Source: Micropterix aruncella
Taxonomy: Eukaryota > Arthropoda > Insecta > Lepidoptera > Micropterigidae
NCBI GenBank assembly: GCA_944548615.1
Contig: OX155955.1
Span: 16,184,818 to 16,248,817 of the forward strand
Reading direction: 5' to 3'
DNA: 64,000 bases
In this document: one piece after another, positions 15,600-26,186 of the stretch
Numbering within the stretch: the stretch's first letter is position 1
Layout of the letters: every line of letters begins with the position of its first letter
Program-made: the position numbers and the translations under genes
Notes under the pieces: generated by a model
Seen by the model: only the letters and a program-made list of their open reading frames with translations
Database searches by the model: none
What the model was told of the DNA's origin: nothing

Positions 15600-16945
15600 A
15601 GCCCGAGTAGGAAATCGACACACGTTATTGAAACTGCCCGGGTGGTGGGTGTCTCATATGCGGTACACTATCGGATGCCCAACACAGGTTCCGTCCTAAT
15701 CGTTCCACAACTACCAACCTATCCGTTTTTACAGATTATGTTACTGGTGAGTTGGATAGCACCTCAAGGGGACAAGTGGATGTCGTGTATTTGGATTTCA
15801 AGAAGGCCTTTGACAGAGTCGACAACGATGCGTTACTCCAAACTATACAACACTCAATCGGGGGTTAGCCAAGGATCAAACTTGGGGCCTTTGTTATTCA
15901 ACTTATTTGTTAATAATCTGAGTAAAGTAGTCACATCTGCACGTTGTCTAATGTTTGCTGATGACGTCAAATTGTTTTTATCAACTGGAAGTGCTGAGGC
16001 CTGCGAGCTCTTCCAGCGTGATATTGATGCAGTTTATGCATGGAGCCAAGCTCGTAACCTTCACTTCAATATTAACAAATGTGCAGTGATGACATACACA
16101 AGATCGCCTGATCATCTGATGTATGATTACTCCATCGCTGGATGTGTGCTTCCCAGAGTTACTGAAGTCAAGGACTTGGGAGTTTTTTTCGACCCCAAGT
16201 TAAACTTCAAGGAACATATTAGACAACTATCCACAACTTCTTTCAAGCTTCTAGGGTTTGTGATACGGCAATCCAAGCACTTCAATAATATTCGGGTTAT
16301 GCGCACGTTGTACAACTCGATTGTTAGAAGTCGCATGGAAACGAATGCAGCTATTTGGAATCCACATGAAGGTACTTATACCCTCATGCTGGAAAAGGTA
16401 CAGAAGTGTTTTTTGAGATTTCTGTACTTCAAGCAGTACGGATATTATCCATTTTTGTATCCGACTGCATTTATCACAGGCATGGTTGGCTATAATTCTC
16501 TCTGTCTCAGAAGAGAAATGCTGACCATGTCCTATATTTTCAATCTAATTCGTGGTAAAACTGATAACCCTAGCTTACTAGCCAAGGTGGATCTATTCAT
16601 ACCAAATAATTATCTCCGTGCTCGATCGCACCATCTTTTCGCGGAGCCGTTCTCGCGCACTAACCTTACGAGGTGGAACTTGTTGGCGCGTGCTTTGCGG
16701 CGCTTAAATGAAATTCACTCGATGGCACCAGATTTTGATATTTTTACCGCCAACCCTCACTTGTTTAAATTGCAAGCTATTAATTATTTATTCTTACATG
16801 ATAGCTAGTATTATAAGTGTCATTCTATTTGTATAGTTATGGTAATATCTTTATTAATTTTACTTCTCAATGCCTTGGTTTTACTGTTATGTTGATTAGT
16901 AATAAGTGAATAAACACAATAAATAAATAAATAAAAATAAATAAT
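15600..16945 (+). pseudogene. Jockey-like non-LTR retrotransposon RT, 3' portion
   Basis: Frame 2 from 15680 reads FRPNRSTTTNLSVFT and VDVVYLDFKKAFDRV (RT motif A with catalytic Asp) and stops near 15867. Frame 3 (open 15642-16808) takes over with GVSQGSNLGPLLFN (motif B), CLMFADDVKLF (the FADD form of the YXDD catalytic motif), VKDLGVFFDPKLNFKEHI, and a long C-terminal region to 16808. The switch of frame and the loss of residues normally between motifs A and B mark a frameshift and an internal deletion. The endonuclease and N-terminus are absent, so it is 5'-truncated. An AATA-rich tail at 16908-16945 is consistent with the 3' end of a non-LTR element. It lies between LTR-like repeats and a gag fragment and may be nested. 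Confidence 0.85.
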
Positions 16946-16971
16946 TGCAATCATCCCGTATGTTGGAATAG

Positions 16972-17364
16972 GTGAAATTAAATTATGTTTCGATTGAACC
17001 AGCGAATTTGGACGTCTTCTCCAACGAGTCAGAAACAAAAAAAATCAAGATGGAACCATTCCACGACACAACGGAGTCAACACAGCCAAACCCTGACATC
17101 GCGCCACTGCGCATCGCTTCGCGAATACCTGCATTCTGCCACCATGCACCACGCCTCTGGTTCGCGCTTGCCGAGCAGATCCTGGCACCACAGAAATGCA
17201 GCGATCAAGACCGATTCTCATACGTAATCGCGCAACTGGACCGAACAGCGTTACAGGAAGTAAGCGACCTGGTGCTGCAACCGCCCAAACAAGAAAAATT
17301 CGAGGCATTGAAGGAACGGCTAATCACAACCTACGAGGAATCACAGACGCAACGACTGCACTAA
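16972..17364 (+). pseudogene. Gypsy-type gag N-terminal fragment
   Basis: The frame contains a segment from APLRIASRIPAFCHHAPRLW through FALAEQILAPQKCSDQD, then FSYVIAQLD and LQEVSDLV, ending in KERLITTYEESQTQRLH. This is the arrangement of the insect Ty3/Gypsy gag N-terminal domain (as I recall, DUF7041 in Pfam), which binds no known substrate and builds the particle. The likely start is the Met at 17050; the upstream codons are probably leader. It breaks off at 17364 just where the family normally continues, and no capsid, zinc knuckle or pol follows. A minisatellite begins about 30 bp downstream. Confidence 0.75.
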
Positions 17365-17394
17365 AATAAGTGAATATTAAAAACCCATAATTAA

Positions 17395-17800
17395 AAAGAA
17401 GCTTTTATTACAATGCTGTGTCCCGAGCCAACCCTGGGTGAAGCAGCTATGTCATAGTGGAACTTGCGTGTAGAACAAGCTATTATAATTGAATGCGTAT
17501 ACAAAATTTCGTTTCTGTGCTGTCCCCTCGTTAGAAACCAACCCTGGGTGCAGCAACCCTGTCGCGGTGACACTTAGAAAGGGCTATCATAATTTAATGC
17601 GTATACAAAATTTCGTGTCTGTGTTGTTGGCCGATGAGGAGTCCCCTAGTTGGGATCCAATCCTGGGCGCAGCAGCCATGTCACGGTGAAACTTATAACG
17701 GGCTATCATAATTGAATGCGTATACAAAATTTCGTCTCTTTTGCTGGTGACCGTTGAGGAGTCCCCTCATCGGGAGCCAATCTTGGGTGCAGAATCAGGT
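17395..17800 (+). repeat. Minisatellite, period about 104-119 bp, 3.3 copies
   Basis: The word 'aatgcgtatacaaaatttcg' recurs at 17492, 17596 and 17715, and 'caaccctgggtg(a/c)agca' or its variants recur near 17427, 17539, 17660 and 17780. Copies differ by substitutions and a 15-bp indel ('ggccgatgaggagtc'). It directly follows the broken gag fragment. Confidence 0.9.
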
Positions 17801-19529
17801 CATGCTTACCATAAAAGCAACATGTAAAATTTCAACTTCATAGTATAAGAGTAAGTGGTTCTAATTCTGCTTGCAAAATTTGACCTAAGCAAACATACTG
17901 GCAAATATTGCAAGGTAAGTAAAAGCTTGTAAAAATATTTTAATAATTACCACTGAAGAAATATTATATCTTTATATAATATTAACATAGGTAATCGTAA
18001 TAATTTGACTGCAATGGAATGCATTAATTTAAGTCGGAAGTCGCCATTCGCATCCTTCCAACACGTAACAACTTCCCCGTTGCGGCAATACCACAAATCC
18101 AAACTTAACTAAATCCGGCTAGTAACTGTTTAGGAAGCGTGGCAGATGGAGATATTCCTTCTGAGAAGCGAGGCTTTGGCTTCAATTATAGAGTACATTT
18201 TGCTACACACTTGGAAATAAACTAACGAATACTACTGAATTTACAATATACAAATATTTCTCATGCCCTTACAATTAAGGAAGTTTAAAATATTAGGATA
18301 TGTTTGATGATAGGTTATGAGAAAAGAAAACTGATGAAAGATAATATTAAGAGAGCCTGGTCAAATGAAATCAAGGATTAAGTAGACTTCCGCCGTGGCG
18401 AAGACGCCTATTCACATTCACATACACATTCAAATCACGACACCAAGAAGAAAGACAGGTGAGAGTTAGCGCCTTGATACTGGATACCCGGCCAATCACC
18501 GATTCCAAAACTCATCCACGATATGACGAAAAAGGGGCTAGTGAAACCAGTCTCAGATGCTGCACTCCAGCGCATGGAAATCCTACCACAATGAGAAAAA
18601 TATTTGGATTGATTCTTATATTACCATTTTGTTATTACGGTTTTGTACAGAATAACGATGCTTCAATCGTAATATTGTTGAATTACAAGGAATTTTGTTG
18701 AAACTACATTACTCGATTATATGTTTCAACATTTTCCTTACGGTTAATACGGAAATAACAGTATACTGTATTTCAACATGATTCATATGTCCGAATATAA
18801 CCGTACGTATGCTGTCATGTTAGAAGCGAGATCCCAAGGACGCGACGTAATGAAATAACATTATGTTTTACCATTACGACACAGTAACTATCGTCACGCC
18901 AACATCGTTACGCATCATGTTAATTAATACGCATAGACAACAATCCGAGATATACACGCAATCCTTGTTGAAACATTTGTATTTCCGTGTATTACATTTT
19001 TATATTTTTCTCAGTGCACACCAGAGTTATCATCGGAGTATAACCGATAAGGCCGCTTCACACACATATTAGGATATGAGTCATCGTGCATACCTCAGGA
19101 AAGAAAGCAGTATGTGCAATACACGAAGGCCATCGCAGTCTGTAAAGCAATATAGAAATCGCGAAAATTAGCACCACTCGCGTAGCTACAAGTTTTTAAC
19201 TAAGCACACAGGAAATAATACCCACAAATGTGAGCAAATCACAGCTGTTGAAAGCCCGGCCAAAATGCAGCAAATCTGAATACCACGCAGACTAACACAA
19301 ACTGCGAAAATAGAAAGTTTAAGAAATTAACAACACTCGTGCAACGTGCGCTCTGCACCTCGGCAGAATACGAACTGAGTCCAGATTTTGTTTGGACGAG
19401 AGATACAAAATATGACGAGCTTCCTATCTGCGATACCACCTAAATACACAAGTAAATATATTAAAAAGGATAAAAAACACGACTGCCGTTACAGAAAGTG
19501 AACTATTCTATTAATAATTATTTTTAGGG
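17801..19529. other. No gene recognised
   Basis: AT-rich with GC-balanced islands at 18040-18130, 18440-18560 and 19090-19440. A donor-like CAG|GTGAGA occurs at 18458. Frames at 18459-18701, 18863-19072 and 19239-19439 (minus) match no family I know. This may be old element sequence, but I cannot support a call. Confidence 0.45.
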
Positions 19530-19885
19530 CGGTTTTTTTATGAAACATTTGTGGTTTATGCATTTATCCATATAGAAACATGTATATTTCCGGAAAGTAC
19601 TCAATCAGAACTTTCATTTGAAACTAAACGCGATATATTTCTGTTAATTTATTGACATTATTAAATTTGGTAATTTCAACAATTATTTACTTAATATTTG
19701 TACAGATAATATACCCTATGACACTCAGAATGATATATCAATTCTAACACACACTTCTAAATCTAAGCGTTAAGCGTTAAAGTTATGATGGAATAAAGAA
19801 ACGGAACACATATATAGCTGAACCCTGAACACATTACATAACTCTTTTGTTGGGCAGTCGTGTAGACTAAAGTCGTGTAGAAAAA
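19530..19885 (+). repeat. Dispersed repeat family H, copy 1
   Basis: Shares blocks in order with 60575-60900: 'tttatgaaa..ttt..tggttta', 'tatttccggaa(a/t)gtactca', 'atcagaactttcatttgaaa', then 'cacacttctaaatc', 'gaagttatg(a/g)tggaataaa' and 'gaaccctgaacac'. The second half also occurs at 45560-45700. Noncoding. Confidence 0.75.
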
Positions 19886-20279
19886 ATATTTTTTTTGAAG
19901 CTGATATTTTTTTTTGTTTCTCTTCCCACATAAAAACTTTGTCACGTAGGTACTATAACACGACTATATATGCACACAGCACATCTCATGTTTCAGGTTT
20001 TTGGCGGCGTAGAGGCTGATATACTGATATAAGACTACAAAGATTGTATCTTCGGGCTAGGAATTCGCAAAATAGATGGTCGCAGGCATATGCGACATTT
20101 TACTTCGCGATACCTTTCAACCTGATTATGCCGAGAGATGAATAAACTCAGATATTTAAAAACTCTCCATTTGGTATAATCAGCATAGTTGACTAATTAA
20201 TCCGAAAGAATTTCGTTTTATAATTGTTGGATCCAAGATGGCCAATACTAAAATAATGTCAAATATTCTCTTGGAACAA

Positions 20280-20420
20280 TGATAAACGGATCGCAGATTC
20301 CCTAAGTGTCAACTGCCAGAAATTTGGGACCACTCCTTGACCATATTTTGCTATTTAAAGAACACATCTGTAATAGAGCTGCTTGGGGCTTCGCTCATCT
20401 TATGGGCTTATACAGAGTTC
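20280..20420 (+). pseudogene. Short RT remnant
   Basis: The frame opening at 20306 gives ARNLGPLLDHILLFKEHICN and then AAWGFAHLMGLYRV, which matches the post-palm segment of jockey/CR1-type reverse transcriptases ('ARNLG..fD..LsF..Hi...' followed by 'L..LYR'). Only about 45 codons remain, with a damaged start, so this is a small decayed fragment. Confidence 0.55.
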
Positions 20421-20654
20421 GGGAGTATACGTACCTAAAGGTTGACATCTGGCTCTGGTTCTGGCTCGTGAAGACAACGAATTCGGAAACATTAGCAATT
20501 TTATATGCTTACTACCATGACGAAAACCACACAAAAAATCTGAAGCGAGCTCTGAGTACTGGAAGTTTAATTTGATGCGCGTTTAATTTTAAAAAGCAAT
20601 TTAAATATTTTGGGCGATTAAAATATAGAACGTTTAATTTCGTTAATACTTGTA

Positions 20655-20930
20655 AAAGGCCAGAGGCAAAGAGATTAGATCGCCTGATCCTAGATTGTAA
20701 GATTCTGGGTTTGATTATTAGCTGGGTCACGGTAATCCGTTGAGATAAAATTAACGGAATTGCATTTTCACTTCGGTGAATCGAATGCAATAAGACACAC
20801 TACGCACATGTTATACGCACACATACATATACATATTTCGTTGTAAGGTTGGTTTTAGGAGGATGTCGTATGACAATAAACCGTCCATTTTGAAATTTTA
20901 CAATAACGAATAGAAGCAAACAAACAAACG
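20655..20930 (+). mobile_element. tRNA-related SINE, copy 1
   Basis: Aligns with 27010-27250: 'gatcctagattgtaagat', 'gggtttgattattagctggg' (a B-box-like word), 'gataaaattaacggaattgc', 'tcgaatgcaataa', CACA-rich sequence and 'cattttgaaattttacaata'. The B-box resemblance suggests RNA polymerase III transcription. The 5' end and any target-site duplication are not clear. Confidence 0.6.
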
Positions 20931-21139
20931 AGACACTTGTCATAAGTGCTGTGACGGTTTGTGAATATTTCTCCGTTTTATAAAATTGGTCTTTAGAACA
21001 AACCTGAATTTCAAGCAGCGGATGAAATCTCGACGAAAATTGAAAATCTCCTCTAGGTAAGAAATAATAAGCAATGCTATTTTATGTTTCAATAAATGTT
21101 GTTTTTTCTTCTACGACATACCCTTTTGTCTTTCGTAGC

Positions 21140-21395
21140 TCTGTTTTGGGCGGTATGTCGCCGCCCCGGAGCATTAGAGCGACCAGGATGTCATTTCCCA
21201 AATGTGAGCCGCCTAAAGCCGGCTCTCGCGAGCGCGCAATTAAAAGCAAAATGCAATTATTTAGGAGCCGGCTCAGTTGTGCGCGCGTTTAATGGCGACC
21301 CGCCAGCGCCACGACGCCGGCGTCGAGACGCCCCATAACTGAGCTTGCGACGCCGTCCTCGTCTTTTGCAAACCTGCGCACTCCTAACTAACGTA
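21140..21395 (+). other. GC-rich conserved core of duplication, unit 1
   Basis: Within the duplication this stretch, from 'gggcggtatg' to 'gcgcactccta', stays about nine-tenths identical to 22605-22855 while the flanks have diverged more. It contains inverted words 'gagccgcctaaa' and 'tttaggagccgg' around a homeodomain-site-like pair of CAATTA motifs spaced about 18 bp. It could be a duplicated regulatory element or a GC-rich mobile fragment. Confidence 0.4.
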
Positions 21396-22604
21396 GTCAT
21401 TCGACATTAGTACATTGCTGATTCAAATCGGATGCGCACTGTTCTACAGGTCGACCAAACCGGCTAAACCACTATAAAAAAAGAACATTTATTACTGCGC
21501 TTCTCCCACTTTGCTCTGGCTCATGAAGTCATCGAATTCAGCAACGTTAGCGATTTTGTGTGCTTACTAACATGACAAAGACCACATAAAACATATCAAA
21601 CAAGCTCTGAGTAATGTGCGTTTAATTAAAAAACAATATAAGAGTTCATTTAAAATGTTTAACGTTTAATATGGTTAATAATTGTCATAATTGCTATGGC
21701 GGTGTGTACTAATCATATTAAAAATCATAACCATTTTATTATTCAAAAAAGACTAGCTATCTACAACAATCAATTAGGTAGATATATAATCTGATGAAAT
21801 CGTCAAAAATGTAAATGTTAGGGACAAACTCTTTACATAACTACATAGCAGCGTAATAATTTGTCACATTACATTACAAATCGTGTGCCTCCTAATAACA
21901 ATTAACATTTATCTTTTCATTACAATTTCTTCATTTTCGAGTAGTAAACAACTTCAGTATTATTTATCATCCACTAATACAGATAGATGTCTTATTTTGC
22001 AATTTCAAGACATTATATTTAATATTACGACGTTAAACAATCACCAAATTGAAATGTCAAGTATACTCGAAACGAACACAGATAAATGTCATAAATGTCA
22101 AATGGAATAACAAAGCAAAAAAAAAATAGTGGACGTCAAATTAAACGGCACAACAAACAGGAATATAGAAATATACAATTTTCATAAAAACAAAAAAACA
22201 AAAAAAAATGTTCTTTAGATCAAATGCCAACAAAATTTGGCAATAATAATATTTAAATAATCTACCTTTCAGCTAAACGACAAGAAGCACATAAAATATA
22301 TTTATCAATATTCTAAAATGCATGAATGGGAAGCTTGACATGAAGAAATTTCTCTAACACTATTTATTCATCGTTCCTATCATCGATTCTGGAAGTACAC
22401 TAAACAGTTTAAATCTAATATACACTTTTCTCCGTATTGTAAAAATGCTCTATTGAACAAACCCGAATTAAGGCAGTGGATGTTAGCTCAATGAAACTTT
22501 AAAATCTCCCTTAAGTAAGAAAAGATAAGCTTTGCTATTCTAAATTACAATACATATTGTTTTTCCTACTCTACGAGATACCCCGGTGTTCTTCTTAGTT
22601 CTGT

Positions 22605-22855
22605 CTTGGGCGGTATGACGCGCGCCGCCCTGGAGCATTAGAGCGAGCGCGATGTCATTTCCCAAATGTGAGCCGCCTAAAGCCGGGTCTTGCGAGCGAG
22701 CAATTAAATGCAAAATGCAATTATTTAGGAGCCGTCTCAGTTGTGCGCGCGTTTAATGTCGCCCCACCAGCATCGCGACGCCGGCGTCGAGACGCCCTGT
22801 TTTAACTGCGCTTGCGACGCCGGCCTCGTCTTTTGCGAACCTGCGCAAGCCTAAT
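22605..22855 (+). other. GC-rich conserved core of duplication, unit 2
   Basis: Counterpart of 21140-21395. The runs 'gatgtcatttcccaaatgtg' and 'gttgtgcgcgcgtttaatg' are unchanged between copies; differences are concentrated at CG dinucleotides, as expected if methylated cytosines decay. Confidence 0.4.
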
Positions 22856-22870
22856 GAAAGTAGCAAAAAA

Positions 22871-23199
22871 AATAATGTGACAGAGAAATCTACGAACTGA
22901 CTGTAAAATTTTAATACTGGCAAAAGTGAGTATCTTTTTTTTGGAATCCTACAGCCTCCTAAAAACTAGATTTTTAAAAATGTGCTAGATAATAAGTGCG
23001 ATCGACTAAGTTCTATGAATATTAATTGATTTATTATTCGGGATTCATATAGGTACAGGGCATCATTAATTACTACAAATTATTTTGTTACAATGTTCCA
23101 CTAGCCGATTAATTGTTCCTTAGACTAGTGTCTTACAGTATTTCCTCATATGATAAACTATCAGGTTTGATATAAAATCGAAGACTATCGCGGTTGTTT
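22871..23199. other. AT-rich stretch, no gene seen
   Basis: No coding-like frame. The last 40 bp ('gaagactatcgcggttgttt') belong to the flank shared with foldback family G copies. Confidence 0.5.
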
Positions 23200-23480
23200 G
23201 ACATTATAAATAGGATAGAATACGAATTTACCGCGTGAAATTTGTAGCAGCCGAGGTTTCGGTGACGTTGCAGCCGCCGTTGTCCAGGGTAGACTGAAGA
23301 GCTGTCAATTCCCCCGCTCCGAGCCCGGCCCCCCACCCCAGCGGTATGCGGCCTACCCGCAAAACAACGGATTGACAGCTCTTCAGTCTACCCTGGACAA
23401 CGGCGGCTGCAACGTCACCGAAACGTCGGGTGCTACAAATTTCACGCGGTAAATTCGTCTTCTATCCTATTTATAATATC
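23200..23480. mobile_element. Foldback element family G, copy 1 (110-bp arms)
   Basis: Arms 23200-23309 and 23371-23480 are nearly perfect reverse complements around a 61-bp GC-rich loop. The arms contain 'aatttaccgcgtgaaatttg', 'tttcggtgacgttgcagccg' and 'cagggtagactgaagagc'. A degenerate second copy is at 59200-59345 and a half copy at 56560-56650. No transposase frame fits inside; it is probably a non-autonomous foldback or MITE. Confidence 0.85.
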
Positions 23481-24242
23481 AAATTTGAATTGAATTAAAT
23501 TATATTACCATCGAAAGATGTTATATTTTGGTTGTATATGCGATAATTTCAAGAAACAATATTAGGGAATAAGATTGGAAAGAAGTGGGATTGGATATAG
23601 GTATTTATATTATGGTTTGTTGTTTTGTTTCATTTTCGCTTTTTGTTTTCAGTGTACATACAAATATGTTATACCTATTTCCTAGTCGGCAATTGAGCTA
23701 TGAATATTTTCGCTGAATTTAGGTTGGCTTATGCACAATATGTCGAATATCTTGAAGTCTACTATTTTATGTAGTCATCAAATGGTACATGATGTAGGTT
23801 TGGGTGCAGCTAGTGCCGACACAAGGGACTTCAAATGTACGAGGATAGCGAATCATTCGCGACGGTATGAAGTATGACAACTTCTCTACCAAACGAGGCC
23901 TGTCAATGTTGTTATGTTTTATTTTGAGCAATAATATTTTATGAGCCACTATGCAGCGGTCTTCCAGTGAGCTCATGCGAAAATAGTACAGCCTGCTATG
24001 TTAAGTTCTAATTACCAAGTGTTCGACAAAACGATAGCGTTTTGTCATTTAAAATAATGCTATTATTATGTAATTTGAAAAAATCCACAAGCATTCATGG
24101 AAAATATCCACTACAGGTCTGATCTAACAGTTGATTCAGTAGCATGACAGATTTGTCAGTAGTGAACATATAAGTTTCATTTACATTTTGTAAGTTACTC
24201 TTTTAAAACATAACGTTTTAAGTCCGAAAAAAATTAACTGAA
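23481..24242. other. AT-rich stretch, no gene seen
   Basis: No repeat family or coding-like frame recognised. The frame at 23767-23976 (minus) is short and unassigned. Confidence 0.5.
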
Positions 24243-24257
24243 GAATAAACCCATTCA
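24243..24257. repeat. Target-site duplication, left copy
   Basis: GAATAAACCCATTCA occurs here and identically at 26187-26201, bracketing the gag-only element. Confidence 0.9.
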
Positions 24258-24395
24258 ACGAATCAACGAAATCAGTCGACAGGCCATTTAGAACGGCCTG
24301 TGACGTCTACCACTAGGCCTTTTGCCTTTTCGTGGGGCTTCTCTTGAATCGGGCCCATAGGCCCGGCTTTCATGGGTATGGCATCTCAGGGCTGT
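24258..24395 (-). other. 3' untranslated region of the gag-only element
   Basis: Read on the minus strand, the 138 nt after the TGA carry short complementary words (AGGCC...GGCCT; GGGCC...GGCCC) able to form hairpins, and finish with a doubled ATTCGTTGA-like word. Such 3' structures are what a partner reverse transcriptase recognises in non-LTR elements; that role is inferred. Confidence 0.5.
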
Positions 24396-26123
24396 TCACC
24401 CTGAGGCAGACTTGAATAGATATGCTTCTCTCGAGGCACGAGGCAGGTCTGTTTGAAGGACCATATCCAGCAGCCTGGTGTTCTCCTCCTTCGTGCCGAT
24501 TTGGCACGCGCGAACGAGTTCCAGCAGCTGAATTACGGTCAACAAGACCAGCTCGTCGTTCTCGAGGCAGCGCATCTCGTCCAGGTATTCTTCTGGATAC
24601 TCTGGCATACTTCTGGGTTGTGGGGGTGGTGTACTCGCACTATCTTCGTCCGTTTGGGTGCATGCGGACGCTGTGGTTGCTGTGGGCGTTTGGGAGCTGG
24701 TGGACTGGGCGGTCGCCTCGACCTCCATCCTCTCCTCCTGCTGCGGAAGGGGCCCTGTTGACTGCTGTTGCAGTGGCTTCGAGCGGCGTCGCCGGTTCTT
24801 CCTCTCCACAGCTGGCTGCTGTGGAGTGGCCGGCGGCGCCGGCTTTTTCCTCCACGACAAGGGCTCCGTAGGGGCGGCGGCAGGCTGAGGCTTCGCCTGC
24901 GTCTTCCTCGGCGCTGGGCGTGGGGGAGACGACGAAGGCGCGGCGGCGGTCGAGGCGCCCGGTGAGGCGCTTCGCGGTGCTGCTCGCGGAGGAGCGGTGG
25001 TTGCTGCACGCGGAGCACCCTGCTGCTTCCGCGTCGTCTGGCGGATTTCCGCTAGGAAACTGGGGCAGCGCCGGTTATTGGCGGGGTGCTCCTGCCCGCA
25101 GTTTCCACAGGTTGCTCGGGCGGTCTTTGGCCGAGGGCAGTTTTTGGCAGCGTGCTCCTCGCCGCAGCAAACGCAAACCTGCGGCCGGTGGCAGTTGTGG
25201 CTGCTGTGCCGGAACTTTTGACAGCGATGGCACTGCTTGGGCCCGTTCCGGCCTCTCCAGCTCTCGATGGTGACGGGCAGGTACCAGATGTCCGGGAGAC
25301 TGAATACCCTCCGCCAGCCCTCGTTCTTTCGTATGACAACGAAGAACAGCGCGCGCCGCCCTCCATGGATCAGGCGCGCGTACGTCGCTTCAATGTCCTT
25401 AGCCGCCAGCCCTTCGATGACCTCCTGCTGGGTGGTGTTAGCCGGGAGGCCCCGAATGGCTATCTTGGCGTCCTTTTCTATCGGCGGCGTGTAGGTGTGC
25501 CACGCCACCGAGTTGCCAAAGGTGTGAAGGTAGGCCTGGACGACGCGGTACTCTGCATCGTCGGCCGGGCGGAATCTGAGGCCGCCGCCGCGTCCGAGCG
25601 GTGCGACGTTCGGCGCACGCCCCAACTTCGCGCGGAGAGCCTTCAGGTGGTCGGGCCACCTATCGAGCTTGTCCACGACAATGGGTCGGGGGCGCGGCGC
25701 CTGCTTCGGCAGAAGCGGCGCGGGCGGCAATGGTGCTGGGGCCGCATCGCTGCGGCACGGCGTCGGGCTTTTCCTCGCCGCTAGTTGGGCGTAGGTAGGC
25801 TGCTCGTCTTCGGTGTCCGAGGGTACCGGCGAGCCGAAGATCTGTTGATGATCGACGAAGGAGTCAGGGGAGTCGGCTCGGCGGCGCTGCGACTCCCTCT
25901 GCCGCTCATCTTCTGGAGACGCGGGGTCTCTCACGCGTTTCCTCGGTGTCGCGATCGGAATGATCGGCATGTCCAGGCCCCTTGTCACTGGTGGGCTGTG
26001 CGGGGGCGGCAGCAGCTTCGGCGGAGTTGGCAGCAGACTGCATTTCGAACCGGAGATACTCGACGGCACGAACTTCACGGCGAGGACCGGAGACGGCGCT
26101 CGACGGTCGACTCGCGGCGGCAA
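24396..26123 (-). CDS. Jockey-type ORF1/Gag nucleic-acid-binding protein, intact
   Basis: A 575-residue basic, proline- and alanine-rich protein. Residues about 1-150 are disordered. Residues about 150-290 form the conserved ORF1 domain, including KIAIRGLPANTTQQEVIEGL and FVVIRKNEGWRRVFSL, matching the region called PRE_C2HC in insect Gag proteins. Three zinc knuckles follow: C298-x2-C-x4-H-x4-C311, C317-x2-C-x3-H-x4-C329 and C339-x2-C-x3-H-x6-C353. The tail is low-complexity, then a helical end (PEYPEEYLDEMRCLENDELV). In this family the protein coats element RNA and carries it to the target. The first Met at 26123 gives a 63-nt leader and is the natural start. The frame is fully open, unlike the other elements here, indicating recent activity or selection. 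Confidence 0.9.
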   Translation of the reverse strand: MPPRVDRRAPSPVLAVKFVPSSISGSKCSLLPTPPKLLPPPHSPPVTRGLDMPIIPIATPRKRVRDPASPEDERQRESQRRRADSPDSFVDHQQIFGSPVPSDTEDEQPTYAQLAARKSPTPCRSDAAPAPLPPAPLLPKQAPRPRPIVVDKLDRWPDHLKALRAKLGRAPNVAPLGRGGGLRFRPADDAEYRVVQAYLHTFGNSVAWHTYTPPIEKDAKIAIRGLPANTTQQEVIEGLAAKDIEATYARLIHGGRRALFFVVIRKNEGWRRVFSLPDIWYLPVTIESWRGRNGPKQCHRCQKFRHSSHNCHRPQVCVCCGEEHAAKNCPRPKTARATCGNCGQEHPANNRRCPSFLAEIRQTTRKQQGAPRAATTAPPRAAPRSASPGASTAAAPSSSPPRPAPRKTQAKPQPAAAPTEPLSWRKKPAPPATPQQPAVERKNRRRRSKPLQQQSTGPLPQQEERMEVEATAQSTSSQTPTATTASACTQTDEDSASTPPPQPRSMPEYPEEYLDEMRCLENDELVLLTVIQLLELVRACQIGTKEENTRLLDMVLQTDLPRASREAYLFKSASG

Positions 26124-26164
26124 TATTCAGCGCGGGCGGCGGAGCGGAGCAGGCGACCGTTCGA

Positions 26165-26186
26165 GACGGACGCCGGGCACTGAATG
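26165..26186 (-). promoter_or_regulatory. Initiator-like 5' end of gag-only element
   Basis: The minus strand reads ATTCAGTG at the first bases of the element, matching the arthropod initiator TCAGT, with a GGTCG (downstream-promoter-element-like) about 25 nt further on. The spacing is not exact for a canonical element. A terminal initiator fits an internal promoter that restores itself on each copy. Confidence 0.4.

Larger units (their letters stand above)
20450..22870 (+). repeat. Diverged tandem duplication of about 1.1-1.4 kb
   Basis: Block a (20450-20650) matches 21505-21690 ('gctctgg..ctcatgaag', 'gcttactaacatgac', 'aagctctgagta'), and block f (20930-21420) matches 22420-22870. The order a-f-a-f shows a tandem duplication. 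A SINE at 20655-20930 lies only in the first unit, so it probably arrived afterwards; the second unit has unrelated AT-rich sequence in its place (about 21700-22420). Confidence 0.8.
24258..26186 (-). mobile_element. Gag-only non-LTR retrotransposon, complete insertion
   Basis: The 1,929-bp element on the minus strand is flanked by a perfect 15-bp duplication, so it inserted as this unit. It starts ATTCAGTGCC (an arthropod initiator-like TCAGT at the very 5' end, typical of internal promoters of jockey-type elements), has a 63-nt leader, one uninterrupted 575-codon ORF1, and a 138-nt 3' region ending in a short tandem word (GATTCGTT-like, twice) instead of poly(A). No endonuclease or reverse transcriptase frame is present. 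It must have been copied by machinery supplied in trans. This layout recalls HAL1 of mammals and HeT-A of Drosophila (established examples of gag-only non-LTR elements), without implying descent. Confidence 0.85.

Noticed and set aside
20690..20735. A functional tRNA gene at the SINE head
   Set aside because: Only a B-box-like word is visible; I could not draw a cloverleaf with paired acceptor and anticodon stems.
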